DNA of 64,000 nt from Acanthaster planci (lineage: Eukaryota > Echinodermata > Asteroidea > Valvatida > Acanthasteridae), in NCBI RefSeq assembly GCF_001949145.1, contig NW_019091521.1, positions 107,419 through 171,418 of the forward strand. The letters run 5' to 3'. The notes beneath the pieces are model-generated. The model saw only the letters and a program-made list of their open reading frames with translations, was not told the origin of the DNA and did no database searches. Below are positions 35,901 to 46,229 of the stretch, in pieces. The position numbers and the translations under genes are program-made. Position 1 is the first letter of the stretch. Every line of letters starts with the position of its first letter.

Positions 35901-38900
35901 CCGAATATTTAGATGTTCGATCGAATTGAGGGTTGAATATTCTCATAGTGAATTGTCCGAACTGACTCGGGGCAACGTGAGACCAGTACAAAAATCCATC
36001 CTTCAAAATCACTTGCCAACATTTGGAGACATATTGGCTACTGCCATTGTCCACACAAGCTATTTAAACTGAAAACCGAGTACATGTATTAAAGTGGAAC
36101 CTAATCCAAGAAAACAGAAAAGTGTGACAAATATATTGCACACAAAGCTATCAAGACACTCATGTTCCGCCTACATCAATATAACTCCAGCTCATTAATA
36201 CAAAACTTGTCATTACCATTAAACCCAATTCCAAATTGTCAAATTATCTCTCTCATTAGGAGGAGGAAAGTCATCAGAGCATGAGAATTAAGCAGCGCTT
36301 CATACATTCAAGTTATAAGAAAATCCTCTTCAACGATTCCTTTCCAACAGAAAGCAACCTACATGTAAATGCACGTTGTTACAATACATTTCCAAACGTA
36401 CAAAAAGGGTAAAAGCTGTTACCAAATTAACAGATTAAAGAAAAGAACAGCACCGTTGTCATGTCCACGTAACATTTCAATTCACCGATAAATTTTTGGG
36501 TACTTGTGGAGGGATGAGATCAGACAAGAAAGCATGATAGGGCAGGTGAGGAGGATCCAAGAAAGAAGAAAGACCCATCTGACTGGGTAACTGGGATGAT
36601 GTGGTTGAAGCCAGGGCCCTACGACATGGTTGAGACGTCTTGGAATATTGAGAAATCCTGCAAACTTTTGGTGCACCTCACCAGGTTTACGGTGACAATT
36701 TGTCACACTTACACATCTGCGTCATCCCTACCTGACCCCCGATATGCAGCATTTCAATAATTGAAGACTGATTGCTTCGTTTAAAACCAAAACAATGATC
36801 CAATCTGAGCAGGTTCGGGCTGCCCACTGATCCCCAGAAGGGTGCACCCGTGGTCTGGGGAGTAAACTTGGGCTCTCCCTTGTTTGGGATAGATCTTTTT
36901 TCCATGAGGAAATTGGAAATTGGCCTACATGATTTCCCACTGGTTTTAAGCCTGTGCTGCCTACGCGGCAGTGAAAATGCTCTGTCAATGTTAGTCCATC
37001 TTGTTTGTCAAGCTGTTTTTCCCTATGGTTGAGATGATCGATGACAACAGGCATGATGCCAAGGTACAGATTGCTGTGAAAGGGACATGTTTTGTCATAT
37101 GGCCCACACTGGAAAACAAAATGGCGTTCGAGATGCAGGCTGTTTTTATATGAAATGCCTTTTATTTGGGTGGATATACTGCATTTTGAAGCTGAAGTGA
37201 TACTTCCATTCCATTTTTTGATTACGGTCGGTTACTCTGTTGAAAATTAACATTTTATTTCCTGGACAATAGAGGACAGTGGGCCAAATGTGAAGCGAGA
37301 GAGACACTGGTGTGTACCCACCATGCCTCTTAGTATGTATGCGCATACACTGAGGATTCTGCTCAGACGATCGCCAGAATTAATCGTAATTTAAAAACTG
37401 TTTCAACTGTCTGCATCTGTGTCTGCACCAGTTGCAACAAAGTGTTCCCACGGCTGAACGGCTGGGGACTTTTCGGTGATGCTGTCTCCATCTACATGCA
37501 TTTATGCTCACACAGGAACTAGACTTTACGGTTTCCCAATTCAATGTCACGGCATCTGGAAATTACACACTATAAACCCAAACTTTAAAAATTCCAGCTG
37601 CACAAAGCAAACGTTGGAGGGGAAATCCAACCTTTTCATATGCTTTACAAACACACACACACAAATGCTGGACAACAGCTCAATTGTCTCTTGCAGACAA
37701 TGTACAAGCTGTTACTTTAAAATGAAGTGCAAAAAACAGAGTGAAAAGCATGAAAATTATAAAGGAAACATTCATTATGGTCACAACAAGACTATGCTAA
37801 TAAAAAAAGTTTCATCTACAATGATCATTTTCAGATAGTTGAGGTAGCTCATTTCACAGAATTCAGACTCTCACAAATCAGTCATACCAGTAATTATGTA
37901 AAAAGAGTGAACCTACACAACTTTCTAGTGGCAGGTTCTGTCTACTATCAAGGAAAACATTACAGTTTGAATGTATCATTGAAAATCAACGCTAATTATT
38001 CCTGAAGGATCTGGTAACATACCGATACCTCATATATGGGTAATTCCAGAAATTAGGGGTCCAAAAGTGCGCCATTTTTGTGTACCTGTTACATCTGACC
38101 TTTGTTATTTGACATGGAAGTATTATCGGAATTGATTTCAAACTATTAGTATTTGTTTGGCGGGTAATTTGCATTAATTCATCACTCTTAGAAATCAGAA
38201 AATGTGTTCTGAACGTACAAAATCACGTCAGATGTAACAGGGGACACGAAAAAAAGGGACCCCTAATTTCTGGAATAAACTGTATCCCATATCTCACTAT
38301 TTTGGCAGTTTTCTTCCCCGGGAAAACACCATTTAAGCTCAATCTATGAAGAGACTGGTCTCTTTCTTTATAAAATGTTAAACACTGCATCTTGTTTGCA
38401 ACAAAAAACATTTAAACATGTTTCATCAACTCACAAAGTAAGGCACTATCTGGCCGAATTTTTGGACTTCAGAATGAACTTTTCAACAAGAACTGCACGT
38501 CCAGTTCACTGGAAACATCAGGTCCCAGACCACCAAAGACAATTTGAACTGAACCCAAACCCATAATGTTTGACAAAGAAAATGAACCGACTTGAATTCA
38601 GTCTTACAATGTGTATTTGAAGTTGCCCCAGAAATGTGTGTGAAAACCAAAGTCATGACTTTTCCGGGACTTTCCAGGACTAAAGTCTGACAACTCAGCT
38701 GAAATTAAATGGCATCATACAGAAAAGTTGAGTCGTATTATGATCTCGAAGACTGCCATAGCCACTAGTAGCAGCTGATAAAAGCTGGTAAATTGATCAC
38801 AGTTCTGTTCATCACATCAAAAGCAGCATATAAAAAACTTCATCATAGCACGATCTTGATTTCTAGGACCTTTTTCCTGCCGACAACAGAATTATTCTCC

Positions 38901-41787
38901 ACGACTTTTCCAGAACGTTTTTTTGCCCCCAGAATTTTCCACAATTTCCGATAAGTCTGGAAACCCTGGCTCGCTAATCTTCATGCACTGGCTGGGTGGC
39001 ATGCCATCTGAACCCACTGCTGTGCACGAAGAAATGAATCAACTGCACGTTACCTGTTGGTTGGTACAGGATACTGAGGCCATGTTTGTTTCAAACAGAT
39101 CCAGATCATGGTCGTTGCTGGTTTTAACAGGTGCAGACCAGCATTAGTATCACTGATTTAGATCCATTTGAAACAAACAGGGCCTGTGTACAATGCGGTG
39201 GACTCGTTGCATGCAGACTGTTGTTTGCTTGCAGGTGAATGTAAATCCCCAGTAGTAGGAGCTCTAGACAGTCACCATGTAAAGATTGGTTATGAGTCAA
39301 ACTACTGACACTTTGTTCTATCTGGTCGGGGCGATGCAGCAGGTTCAGAGGTTACTGGTCAGTGTTCCTCTGTGTCGAGGGCGCTGTATCTGACTCCATC
39401 GGAATTACCATCCAACTGCATATTAAAGAAAGGGAGACAAACCAAGAAATGGAGGTTTAATGGAATACCAAAGTTCCATTGCTACAAGTCATTCAATTGC
39501 CAAGATAACCAAGACCAAGAACTGAACAAGATCAGTTGTAGTTTACTGTTTTCTCAATCATTTAAGTGCAATGCATTAAGAGTCTACTTTTGGAACAATT
39601 TGGGGCTGTACCTTTGAAGTGTCAACCCTACCGCCATTGGCCATACATGTAGGGGACTGAAAGTTATGACCCAAACAGTTGACGATGCTTATAATTGTGT
39701 ACAGGTTCATAGGTGCATGTGTACACAGGCACACATAAATGAGTAATAATGTAAATGTACATAAGGATTACACAAACAAGATGTCTCCATTAGGTGCATG
39801 CAGTTAAGCTTCGCCTGGGTGGCCGTGCGCATTAAAGAGCAATGGAAAATATATTTGTTGCAGGTTCAATCTAAAAAAAAAAAGAGTTGTTGGAGGTGTT
39901 ATTGAAGAAAGAATGTTCTCAGGAGTTGGAGAATGGACGAGGAAGAGTTAGCATCAAAGGGGAAATGAGTGCATTTGTACGGCAGAAGTGAAGGAATTAA
40001 ATAGGCTGATTAGGCCTTATCTGCAACTTGTAAGAGGGTGTAGTTGTCAATTTGTGTTCTCTTGTACTGTCTGCGATCCGGTATTTATCTGGACACCCAC
40101 CTCACCTCCAAATGGGAATTTAAAGTTGTTCCTCTACAACAAATTTGACACGTCGCCATATTTGGGTCAGGATTGTAGTTCCATTGATTGTCATGTCTTA
40201 AAAGTGGCCGTGCAAAGGCATGTGTGTTATGCAGTGACCCAGTGACTCATGGCAGCATTATGGTGCATTAGCCTGTAAGTTGATATACAGTGGATCATAG
40301 TATTTTGTGAACTGAATCAATTGCCTAAAATTTAAAGGTATTTGTGTAACTTTGCTTCCGTTTGTCTAATTTAAAGGCTTCCTTCGACTGGATGCGCTGG
40401 CTGAGTCTGGTTTTCATCTTCCTATACATCATTAGCTTTGCTATTGGTCCAGGTGGGTCGGATTGTGTCTGTAAATGAACGAAGTTTCAACACACTGTTT
40501 TATTTGTAACCTCACACCTTGGAACACGTTTGTGAGTCTCAGTTGTGAGTGGTTGGTAACCCGGAACCTCATTTTGTTTGGGCATGGCTTGAATATGCCA
40601 TTTGCAACACCAACCTAAATACACATTGAGGTGTTCAAGTGATATGTTTAACCTACAGCCTGTCTGAGGGCATCGAAATGTGAGAGGTTCTTATGTAATG
40701 AAGTTTGAGTTCACTGAGGCTTACGTGTGGTAATCAGTATGTAACCAAAAGGCTGGTATTTGGAATGTGATTGGTGTGCATGAGGGTCACCTTAACTGAC
40801 CCAATGTGATGATCACAAGGGTCAGCTGTGACATTCGGCTCATGACTTCAAAACCTCTCTTGACTTGCTCGAAGTAACCAGACATCTTCCCTCTGCCTTT
40901 GTTCCAGGACCCATCCCTTTTGTGATTGTTCCTGAGCTGTGGGCCCAGGGGCCTCGCCCGGCGGCCATGTCCCTGTCGGTGCAGGTCAACTGGTGGTGCA
41001 ACTTCGTCGTTGGTCTTTCCTTTCCATTCATTCGGGTAAAGGAGAACTACATGTATTTGAACTTCTGTCCACTGAGAGGTGACACTGCAGCCGTATGTTC
41101 TGTGTGGAAGTTAACACGTTGACTGCCGACTGCGAGTAAACTCGCAGGATATGAAAGGCTGTTATAATGTAAATTGAATACATGTACACTGGCATCACCA
41201 AAGAACACAGATATGCTATTGGCAGTGTGGAGGGCATACATCCGTAAAACGCTCATGTTCAAACCAGGTTCAAACATCTGAAAGGTACCTGTTAAATATG
41301 TGTCCATGCGTAAAATGCTTGGCAAATAGGAATGCTCCTTTGAAATTATACGCGGCAGTCAACGCGTTAATTGATTCACCTGAGAGGAACATGGTGGTTG
41401 TGTCCATAGGCAGGATATTTCGCTCCTATTTGACTTTGGCAACCAAAAGCAGTAGTCTGAATGATAAGATGCCATCAAAGTAAGTTGACCAATGAGACCT
41501 TGTCTGATACATGGCAGACTCCAAAAAACAAAATTCTTCAATTCTCCTCCAAAAAGGAACCCAACATCTTGGTTTTCTCACTCTAACTTTCTCGTGTCTC
41601 CCCATCACAGGATGGCATTGGAGCCTACTCTTTCTTGGTCTTTATGGGGTTTGTCATTGTCACCACTATCTTCATCTTCTTCTTCATCCCGGAGACCAAG
41701 AACAGGACCTTTGAGGACATCTCCTCCAGTTTTGGAAGGAAGAAGGAGATCAACCAAAATGACTACGAGCTTCAGGAGAATCAGTAG
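20872..41787 (+). CDS. SLC2A-like: Gene A: SLC2A/GLUT-family facilitative sugar transporter, complete
   Basis: Thirteen exons join in phase to 1512 nt (503 residues plus stop): 20872-20919, 23801-23908, 27720-27880, 28874-29004, 29885-30000, 30836-30995, 31651-31739, 32131-32235, 33147-33257, 34075-34176, 40377-40452, 40908-41035, 41611-41787. The product is a 12-helix plasma-membrane uniporter of the major facilitator superfamily. Visible signatures are LQFGYGTGV (helix 1), sequon NMS near residue 59 in loop 1, [26 protein letters not shown] (223-227), QQLSGIN (299-305), [14 protein letters not shown] (401-406) and PETK (472-475), and the length matches the family (about 490-510). In place of the class I QLS triplet in helix 7 it has HAG, and the helix-10 tryptophan that follows PIP in GLUT1 is phenylalanine. 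Substrate preference may therefore differ from a typical glucose transporter; class assignment needs a tree. Gene B is its convergent paralogue. Confidence 0.93.
23801..23908 (+). CDS. SLC2A-like: Gene A exon 2: helix 1
   Basis: The acceptor TACTCTGAAACAG precedes 36 codons that encode the first membrane helix with [14 protein letters not shown], the counterpart of the GLUT QFGYNTGVINAP motif. The donor is GGG|GTGAGT, phase 0. If the gene starts at 23756 instead, this exon would extend left by 45 nt with no stop. Confidence 0.9.
24544..24682. repeat. Foldback repeat, 25-bp perfect arms (gene A intron 2)
   Basis: ATTTGATGGCGTTTGGGGAT... at 24544-24568 is the exact reverse complement of 24658-24682. 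Inside, TCTAGTCCTTGGTCC faces GGACCAGGGACTAGA, giving a nested hairpin. The flanking bases show no clear target duplication. It is non-coding and MITE-like. Confidence 0.8.
26180..26408. repeat. Cluster of CACTCTTTTAGAGTG-type palindromes (gene A intron 2)
   Basis: Self-complementary units occur at 26265-26279 (CACTCTAAAAGAGTG), 26317-26331 (CACTCTTTTAGAGTG), 26337-26352 and 26374-26389, with degenerate versions either side. The spacing is irregular. It looks like a foldback transposon built from a repeated short palindrome rather than a simple microsatellite. Confidence 0.75.
27586..27650 (-). repeat. tRNA-derived SINE-like sequence (gene A intron 2)
   Basis: On the minus strand, TCGGCGCAGTGGTA resembles an RNA polymerase III A box and AGTTCAAATCCTGCC a B box about 45 nt later, as in a tRNA. 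The acceptor arms do not pair convincingly, so this is a tRNA pseudogene or SINE head, not a functional tRNA. Confidence 0.5.
27720..27880 (+). CDS. SLC2A-like: Gene A exon 3: loop 1 and helix 2; GC donor
   Basis: The acceptor TATCTTTCGAAACAG opens a 161-nt exon encoding NDFYNMSN (glycosylation sequon in the first outer loop) and [14 protein letters not shown]. Only a GC donor, AG|GCAAGT, keeps the frame into exon 4 (phase 2). Using the GT four bases later would shift the downstream frame. AG|GCAAGT is the consensus for GC-AG introns. Confidence 0.93.
28189..28248 (+). repeat. (CCCAA)n short tandem repeat
   Basis: About a dozen nearly perfect ACCCA units run through the gene A intron after exon 3, with one CCTAAAC variant. 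The unit is CCCAA rather than the metazoan telomeric CCCTAA, so it is an ordinary microsatellite. Confidence 0.9.
28703..28845. repeat. Long hairpin 28 nt before gene A exon 4
   Basis: GGTATAGTAAAACTAGCCTCCC (28718-28739) is the reverse complement of 28813-28834. The interior continues pairing (GGAATATTCTATTTTTCCTC with GAGG...AATTAGAATGCTCC), and outer bases ACTGCTT/AAGCAGT extend it. It is a foldback insertion so close to the exon 4 acceptor that it may cover the branch-point area. Confidence 0.8.
28874..29004 (+). CDS. SLC2A-like: Gene A exon 4: helix 3 and start of helix 4
   Basis: After TTTTCAG the exon completes GRK and reads [16 protein letters not shown] and [10 protein letters not shown], matching the RxGRRxxMLxxN and GRLxIG regions of sugar porters. 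The donor is TTG|GTAAGT, phase 1. Confidence 0.95.
29397..29661 (+). repeat. Degenerate ACTTGACTTGG tandem repeat
   Basis: Variants of GACTTGACTTGGACTTG recur throughout this stretch of the intron between exons 4 and 5, with GACTCGAATC at the left side. A related CAAGTCC-rich text lies at 45.6-46.4 kb. No coding content. Confidence 0.6.
29726..29818. repeat. Short foldback (AGTCACCAGGTCCCT termini)
   Basis: AGTCACCAGGTCCCTAATTT at the left end faces AAATAAGGGACCTGGCGACT at the right end, with GCCTA/TAGGC continuing the stem. The element is 93 bp, non-coding, and sits 66 bp before exon 5 of gene A. Confidence 0.65.
29885..30000 (+). CDS. SLC2A-like: Gene A exon 5: helices 4-5
   Basis: The exon encodes [20 protein letters not shown], the family motif P(M/L)YxxEVSPxxLRG, and GILLAQ. 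It has length 116 and phase 0 at its end (CAG|GTAAGC). This 3' junction sits where vertebrate GLUT genes have an intron, unlike gene B. Confidence 0.96.
30230..30480 (+). repeat. Unassigned repeat (AACGTTTCGGAC...GTCGTCAGGAGACTGA)
   Basis: The text GGTTCTGAAAAGAACC and ACTCAACGTTTCGGACTGCG, followed by GTCGTCAGGAGACTGA, resembles tails seen near Penelope-like elements in marine animal genomes. That link is recalled, not tested. GCTTGCGGT(A/T)GCACCATG also occurs at 9897. No ORF. Confidence 0.35.
30836..30995 (+). CDS. SLC2A-like: Gene A exon 6: helices 5-6 and PESPR
   Basis: After TTCTAG the exon reads [19 protein letters not shown] and [20 protein letters not shown], the cytoplasmic motif ending the N-terminal half. 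Its length of 160 is one codon shorter than the vertebrate counterpart; it ends in phase 1 (GCAG|GTATGG). Confidence 0.96.
31050..31330. mobile_element. Foldback with CAGGGTTC / CCCCTG ends, family 'CCATGACTTTCC'
   Basis: The left end CAGGGTTCTC and right end GGTTCCCCTG are imperfect inverted repeats. Inside, CTCAAATTCCATGACC and CAAAATTCCAGG are typical of the family also seen at 57596-57895 and about 38650-38968. No coding content, and the TSD is unclear. Confidence 0.5.
31347..31556 (-). repeat. Dispersed repeat with TGACGTCA palindrome, copy 2 (inverted)
   Basis: This is the reverse-oriented counterpart of 10540-10741: CCGGTT...GTGTGACGTCACTTCAA, AAACCACGCCCACTG, CATGCATTGATCG and GTGACAAAGTCAC appear in matching order. 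The TGACGTCA is at 31361-31368. It ends about 95 bp before exon 7 of gene A. Confidence 0.65.
31651..31739 (+). CDS. SLC2A-like: Gene A exon 7: first half of the central cytoplasmic loop
   Basis: After CGGTCTACAG the exon completes an alanine codon and reads [14 protein letters not shown] and [11 protein letters not shown], matching L(K/R)xLRG...EMKxE. It ends AAG|GTTAGG in phase 0. Gene B has no intron at this point, so this junction is private to gene A here. Confidence 0.9.
31831..31912 (+). repeat. tRNA-like sequence / SINE head
   Basis: TGGTCGAATGGCAAAGACG resembles an A box region and GGGTTCGAGTCCCACC is a good B box. The flanking AAGCTT words are not a regular acceptor stem, and a poly-T follows. 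It is best read as a tRNA-derived SINE relic in the gene A intron after exon 7; a divergent tRNA gene is less likely. Confidence 0.45.
32131..32235 (+). CDS. SLC2A-like: Gene A exon 8: helix 7 with [10 protein letters not shown]
   Basis: The acceptor CTACATGTAG leads into [18 protein letters not shown] and [14 protein letters not shown]. In GLUT1, 3 and 4 the residues before QQLSG are QLS; here they are HAG. The donor is GCT|GTAAGT, phase 0. The exon is 105 nt; with exon 7 it equals the single 188-nt exon of gene B plus two codons. Confidence 0.95.
32532..33051 (+). repeat. Direct duplication, two ~90-bp copies
   Basis: TGATTT(A/G)CATGGAACCACTGG through GCTCTTCTTTAGGCTGG(A/G)TTATAGCT to TTAAGGGTGTA(C/T)GTGGGTGTG occurs at about 32532-32622 and 32957-33051 in the intron between exons 8 and 9. 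The copies differ by about ten substitutions and a 3-nt gap. It is a dispersed repeat or local duplication. Confidence 0.8.
33147..33257 (+). CDS. SLC2A-like: Gene A exon 9: helices 7-8
   Basis: After AACTTCAG the exon reads [14 protein letters not shown] and [17 protein letters not shown], the counterpart of VFYYSTSIF...ATIG. Its length of 111 is identical to the gene B exon; it ends TCG|GTGAGT, phase 0. Confidence 0.95.
33519..33565 (+). repeat. Single arm of the GGCCGTTTTCC foldback family
   Basis: GGCCGTTTTCCAATGCTCAA and following GGCTCCGTCTCATGCTTCAA match the reverse complement of 62720-62766, the right arm of the element at 62526-62766. The opposite arm was not seen nearby, so this is a fragment. 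Confidence 0.6.
34075..34176 (+). CDS. SLC2A-like: Gene A exon 10: VVERAGRR and helix 9
   Basis: After CTTTGGTAG the exon encodes [17 protein letters not shown], the family E-R-x-GRR motif at the cytoplasmic end of helix 8, then helix 9. Its length of 102 is shared with gene B; the donor is CAG|GTAAGT, phase 0. The following intron is the longest of the gene, at about 6.2 kb. Confidence 0.95.
35301..35477 (+). repeat. Dispersed G-rich repeat, copy 2
   Basis: This is the same-orientation copy of 15234-15413, starting GCAAGATACGAGACGG and ending TCTCATTTCTTGCTGG, with a poly-G block in the middle. It lies within the large intron between exons 10 and 11. Confidence 0.65.
38043..38276. mobile_element. 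Foldback MITE with ~50-bp arms
   Basis: ATTCCAGAAATTAGGGGTCC at the left end faces GGACCCCTAATTTCTGGAAT at the right end, and the stem continues through TACCTGTTACATCTGAC / GTCAGATGTAACAGG. The interior is AT-rich and non-coding. Located in the large gene A intron. Confidence 0.85.
38650..38968. mobile_element. 'CATGACTTTTCC' family foldback, copy 2
   Basis: AAGTCATGACTTTTCCGGGACTTTCC on the left and CCACGACTTTTCCAGAACG to CTGGAAACCCTGG on the right recall the elements at 31050-31330 and 57596-57895. The left end is not sharply defined. Non-coding. Confidence 0.45.
40377..40452 (+). CDS. SLC2A-like: Gene A exon 11: helix 10, first part
   Basis: After TAATTTAAAG the exon reads [15 protein letters not shown] and ends FAIGPG across the junction (phase 1, CCAG|GTGGGT). 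It is 76 nt, the same as gene B. GLUT1 has a glutamate two residues before GPG; here the residue is alanine. Confidence 0.92.
40908..41035 (+). CDS. SLC2A-like: Gene A exon 12: helices 10-11
   Basis: The exon encodes [19 protein letters not shown] and [21 protein letters not shown] replaces the PIPW of class I transporters, while the NW of helix 11 is kept. It is 128 nt, as in gene B; the donor is CGG|GTAAAG, phase 0. Confidence 0.96.
41111..41370. mobile_element. TTAA-flanked inverted-repeat element in gene A last intron
   Basis: TTAACACGTTGACTGCCG at the left faces CGGCAGTCAACGCGTTAA at the right. The termini plus TTAA duplication suggest a Kolobok- or piggyBac-type non-autonomous element of 260 bp. 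It is unrelated in its termini to the 5577-6025 element. Confidence 0.75.
41611..41787 (+). CDS. SLC2A-like: Gene A exon 13: helix 12, PETK and C-terminal tail
   Basis: After CCCCATCACAG the exon reads [15 protein letters not shown], helix 12, [17 protein letters not shown] and a short polar tail ending QENQ before TAG. PETKxxxFEEI is the standard C-terminal cytoplasmic motif. Confidence 0.96.
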   Translation, partial: DGIGAYSFLVFMGFVIVTTIFIFFFIPETKNRTFEDISSSFGRKKEINQNDYELQENQ

Positions 41788-44030
41788 GGAGTCTCGAGTG
41801 CAGAGCTTTTTTGCGGGCCCACATTTGTACGGCGTTGCTTAGCTGTTTGACAAGTTGGAGCCGAGTGCTTCCAAACTGTGCATAACTGTATGAGTTACAA
41901 GCTGGTAGTCAGTTTGCTTGGCAAAATCTTCCTCAAGTAAACTTCCTCAAGCTACAGGAGGCTTCTTAAATGATAAAAGCCAATTCTTTGATTGGACTCA
42001 GGGAAAAATGTGTAAAACCATAGATGTAGAAGGACTGTGGTGCGTCATGTTCAACACTGGCTCTGAGAACCGGAACAACAATGCACCCTGTGAGCCTAGC
42101 AAGAAATGATATCATGCCATTTTATACTCTGACAATCACTGTAGCATCTCCAAAGTCACGCTTACAATCCTGGACAAAATTATTGGGAGACACGTCAACA
42201 GCCATTCCAGATCCCCCACTCCCCCGGTCAATGTTGTCATGTCGAGCTGGAGCGCAGACCCTGCATTGAGACCCAATACTGACGGGGGGGGGGCCTCAGG
42301 TGGGGGCCCAATGAAATTTGACCAGGATTGTAGCGTGCGATAAAAGTGTGTAGTGTGATCAATGATCATTTTTTACACCGTGCGGTATTTTGAAGCATTC
42401 ATTGTAAACGATTCACCAGTATGCACTTTTGGGTCAGTAAATTTGTTCATAGTACTGCTTAGTTTGCGTTCTTCAGATAATCTGCTGTCCCACTGCCACT
42501 TTGAGAATATGTACCCATGTGAGTAAGTTGACTTCAGTATGACCAGTGATTACACTTACGCATGTAGATGCATGAACGTACATACATTCCCAGTACTAAA
42601 TGTTTCACCTTGGATTTAAATAAATGTACAGACTTCCTCTCTTCAAAGGGTAGGGTTTTGAGGGTTTTTACATTGAGGTTAAAGCATCTGAACACATTTC
42701 TAAGTAAATCACTCTGGGCATTTTGAGTTTTAAGTTCAAACAGTCAACTGCTAAAAATATAAACGTAAAGACTTGAAATCTTCAATTTGATATACGGGCA
42801 ATGGTTGTACCAGTGTTTCCTGACTGAATCCCCTATTCTCTCTGCTAGTACTAGTTTGGTCATTTTGCCCTGGAATGAAAAACTGTACATATTCCCTTGA
42901 TCACTTAACCTAATCATAATTATTCAACTTACCAAAATAAATAGAACTAATCTTCTAGATATTTTCTCAACAAATCTGATGCATATTGTCTGTTCTTGCA
43001 CTATTTAAATAGCTGTCCTGAACCCGAGTGCAAACGTTTTTCGATTTCGTTTAAAAGTACACCACCAAGTGAAAATAAATGTGGAAATACTTTGAATCAC
43101 GACTTACATTTTGTGTTTATGGATTTGATTCTGTAAATATTAGAAATTCCTGAATTTGGGATAAAAGTTGTAATAGAAAGTGTAGATAGAAAGTACTGTG
43201 ACAATGTCTAAAAATCAGTTTGGTTCTCAAAGGACTGGGAAGCAAACAACCAATTCTGCTGCTGTATATTCTTGTAACACCAATTACTCTCCTCTTAACA
43301 TGTTTAAGTACGGTCTAAAATAGCCTTGTGTACTGATGATGTCGCACTTTGCTTTAACACCTGTGCGGTTTCTATGGGAACCGGGTGGGGATGACAAGTT
43401 TGAAGCTCCACAGGAAACCATACATGTAATCAATGCGAGATGGAGATGTCATCAGTACACAGGCCCGGGTAGTTGAAAACTCTTGGAACTTGGGTGTCTT
43501 TAGACAATCAATCCCGGTAAGAACAAGAGATACATGCATTTGTAGCGGAATGCACATGTAATACTGACTAGCTTTCTGTACTCTGAGGGTTCCCCCTACC
43601 TGGAACATTACCGGAGTCTTGCATGGGTGGTTTTAGTTCAGAATCAACAATTGTGAGCTACGTGTGCAGTTCCATCAGACTATCAGTGTCAGCTTGGGAA
43701 ATGTTTCAGTGTCTCTAGTGTCAGCCAAATGAAATTCTGTCGGTGTCATTTTAGACGAGAACCCGTCTTTTTATGTTCTAGTACATGACTAAATACATGT
43801 TGAAATAAAGTATCAGGAATCTGTAACTATGTAGGTCATCAGTGATGAACTATGCTGAATTGCTGTGATTGTTTTAAAATGTGATTTACCCTAACTTAAA
43901 CTTTGATAGGTGACCATACCAAAGATTATTAATGGATTGTTGCAGTGTACAATGCAAGAATTAAAGTGAAATGGTTATTATGTTTGATATTGCATTTCAA
44001 AATTTGAAATAAATGCAGAGTGAGGTTTTG
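41788..44030 (+). other. Probable gene A 3' untranslated region
   Basis: AATAAA signals lie at 42619, 42936, 43074, 43804 and 44008, giving a choice of mRNA ends from about 0.85 to 2.25 kb after the stop. A small inverted repeat (TGTGTACTGATGATGTC facing GAGATGTCATCAGTACACA) lies at about 43328-43462 and would be inside the longer forms. Which end is used cannot be told from sequence. Confidence 0.5.
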
Positions 44031-46229
44031 CCAAACTCAGGGTCATGTAAAAGACAAAACAAGTTTCCTCTCCTCGTCTGCTTCCTTTTCCCCGACCATT
44101 TCATTTTCAATACATGTTATTTTTAAATGCCAAATTAAATATTTAATGCAGCCTGCGTTGGTCGTCGCCTGACAGTGTTTTCTTGGGTATGACTTCTAGA
44201 AACTACCACAGTCTCCAGTTTCACTCCTTCAAAATTCATACATGTACCATCAACATGTTTGATTACTCCAATCACGCTTCATTGTGGTGTTGTCGTAGAC
44301 GGCACGTGCAAAACATGGTAATAAATGATCAGTTAGGGGTGAAAAGGTAATTGCAACATACAGGGTACAATCCACTCACTCTAGCCCCATTGAAAACAGT
44401 GTAAGATCAGCACTGTTCAGGGCCCAATAGCATGCACGCCAACATCCCTGAGATTCCTGAAACACAAATGAAATTCTTGTCTGGTCACTAATCTTTCAAT
44501 TTCTTTTCAATTTTTTTGTGGGTTAACCAATCACATTTTTAATTATTCCCACAAAACAAAATCACCCCCCCCAAAAGTGAATTTTCCGAAGTCTGATTGC
44601 AGCCATTATTCAAGTGGCAACCCTCAACTTTCTCGGGCACTTAAGACCATTTTTCAACCGTAGTTTGTACCCTTCTGCTCTCATATGAAAGCTCAAAGAC
44701 CCAGGGAGCTGATCCCGGCAACGATTTACACAATCTCACCATTTTGGGGGCCAAACAATCTCCTTTTTCAAAAGATACTGTGGGTGGGGGCACTTTTAAT
44801 GATAATAAGCTGGTCAGAAATTCTCACTTGAATTAGTGGTCTGCACCCATGAATTCCAGCTGCTGAAAACAACGGATATCCACACTCACACACCTTCATT
44901 TCACAGAACTCACTTGACTTTATCTCTACATACATGTACACCACTTTCTGAACTATCCACAATGGCATCAACTTCCCATCATTCAACTAAGCCCCCATAG
45001 GTTTGCACAGCATTATGGGATACTTCCCCTAGTAACTGTCTTGGCGGGTTGGTTACTAGGCCCGAGTAAGCATGGGGAAAGCAATCGAATGCGCTGTAAT
45101 GTAACTAGTATACAAAGGTGAGCATTCCCCCACCACTTTATTTTAAAAAAATGCTCATGACAAACTGCCGATTTTTTTCCTGGCTTGAGTGGTAGAGGAA
45201 TGCTCCTCTGTATATTCAAAGGAGGTACATGTACACGTTGGCCAACGTGCAGATAACACATGAACAACTGTTGAGTGTACCCCGCCTCCAGCAGTACAGC
45301 GCCACCTAGGGACACCTACGGTAACTTGCTTGACCCTGGACCTCTGCGTATTGTTAGTTGTCATACAACAAGCAGTATCTCCACAGGATATGCCTCCATG
45401 ATATTTTCTTAGACGTCACGATACCTTTTGTTTTCACGCTGATCTTTTTTTGAGATTTTCCAGTACACGTAATGTCTTGCCATCAGACACCAACACAAAC
45501 GTAGACAAACCCCTCTGAGGTCATGCCCATTTTTTCCCGAGACGAATGGCCCACATGTTCACCAAGACTTTAATCATTCTAGAGCTTGTGCCAGTGTTGC
45601 ATTTGAATTGACCACATCTGAGTCTGAATCCTTGCAACCGAGTCCATTCAGTTTGAGTGCTAGTCAAGTCTGAGTCCTCAACAGTCGGAGTCCACGAAAA
45701 GTGGACTTGAGTCCAAGTTTGGACTCAAGTCATACAACACTAGTTGGCACACGGCTCTAACAAATGCTTGCCTCAAATCACAAACTCAGTGACAGTGTGG
45801 GTGATGCGGGGATTTCAGACTTGAATGCAAAGATGAAATCCTTGATATTCTTGAATACACTGATATGACGTATTGGTATCTCATGTTTGACAGAATACAT
45901 ATTAAAAATTGACCATTGTTGTAGTCGAGCCCATCAAAGTCCCAGCAAGTCCATTCACAAGTCTATCACAAGTCACTCAGTCTCAAGCCAACTCACAAGC
46001 TATTGAAATAAACTGTGGCAAATGCATTCCTTTGTCAATGATCAGCCCATTACTCATGACTGGTCTTGTGAAGGGACTTGTGATGGACTGGACTATGACG
46101 TTGCTTAGGGCCACAAAAACCTCCAATTCATCCCTGACATCAGATGACAAAGGGGTGACTGCTTCCTCCTCTCGCAACCAACAGGTACCTCCAAGTATTA
46201 ATGATTCCATCACCCCCGTGTTGTAGTCG

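Noticed and set aside
41492-41842. Serine-rich 116-codon plus-strand ORF
   Set aside because: It is an alternative frame across gene A exon 13; the transporter frame is clearly the coding one.
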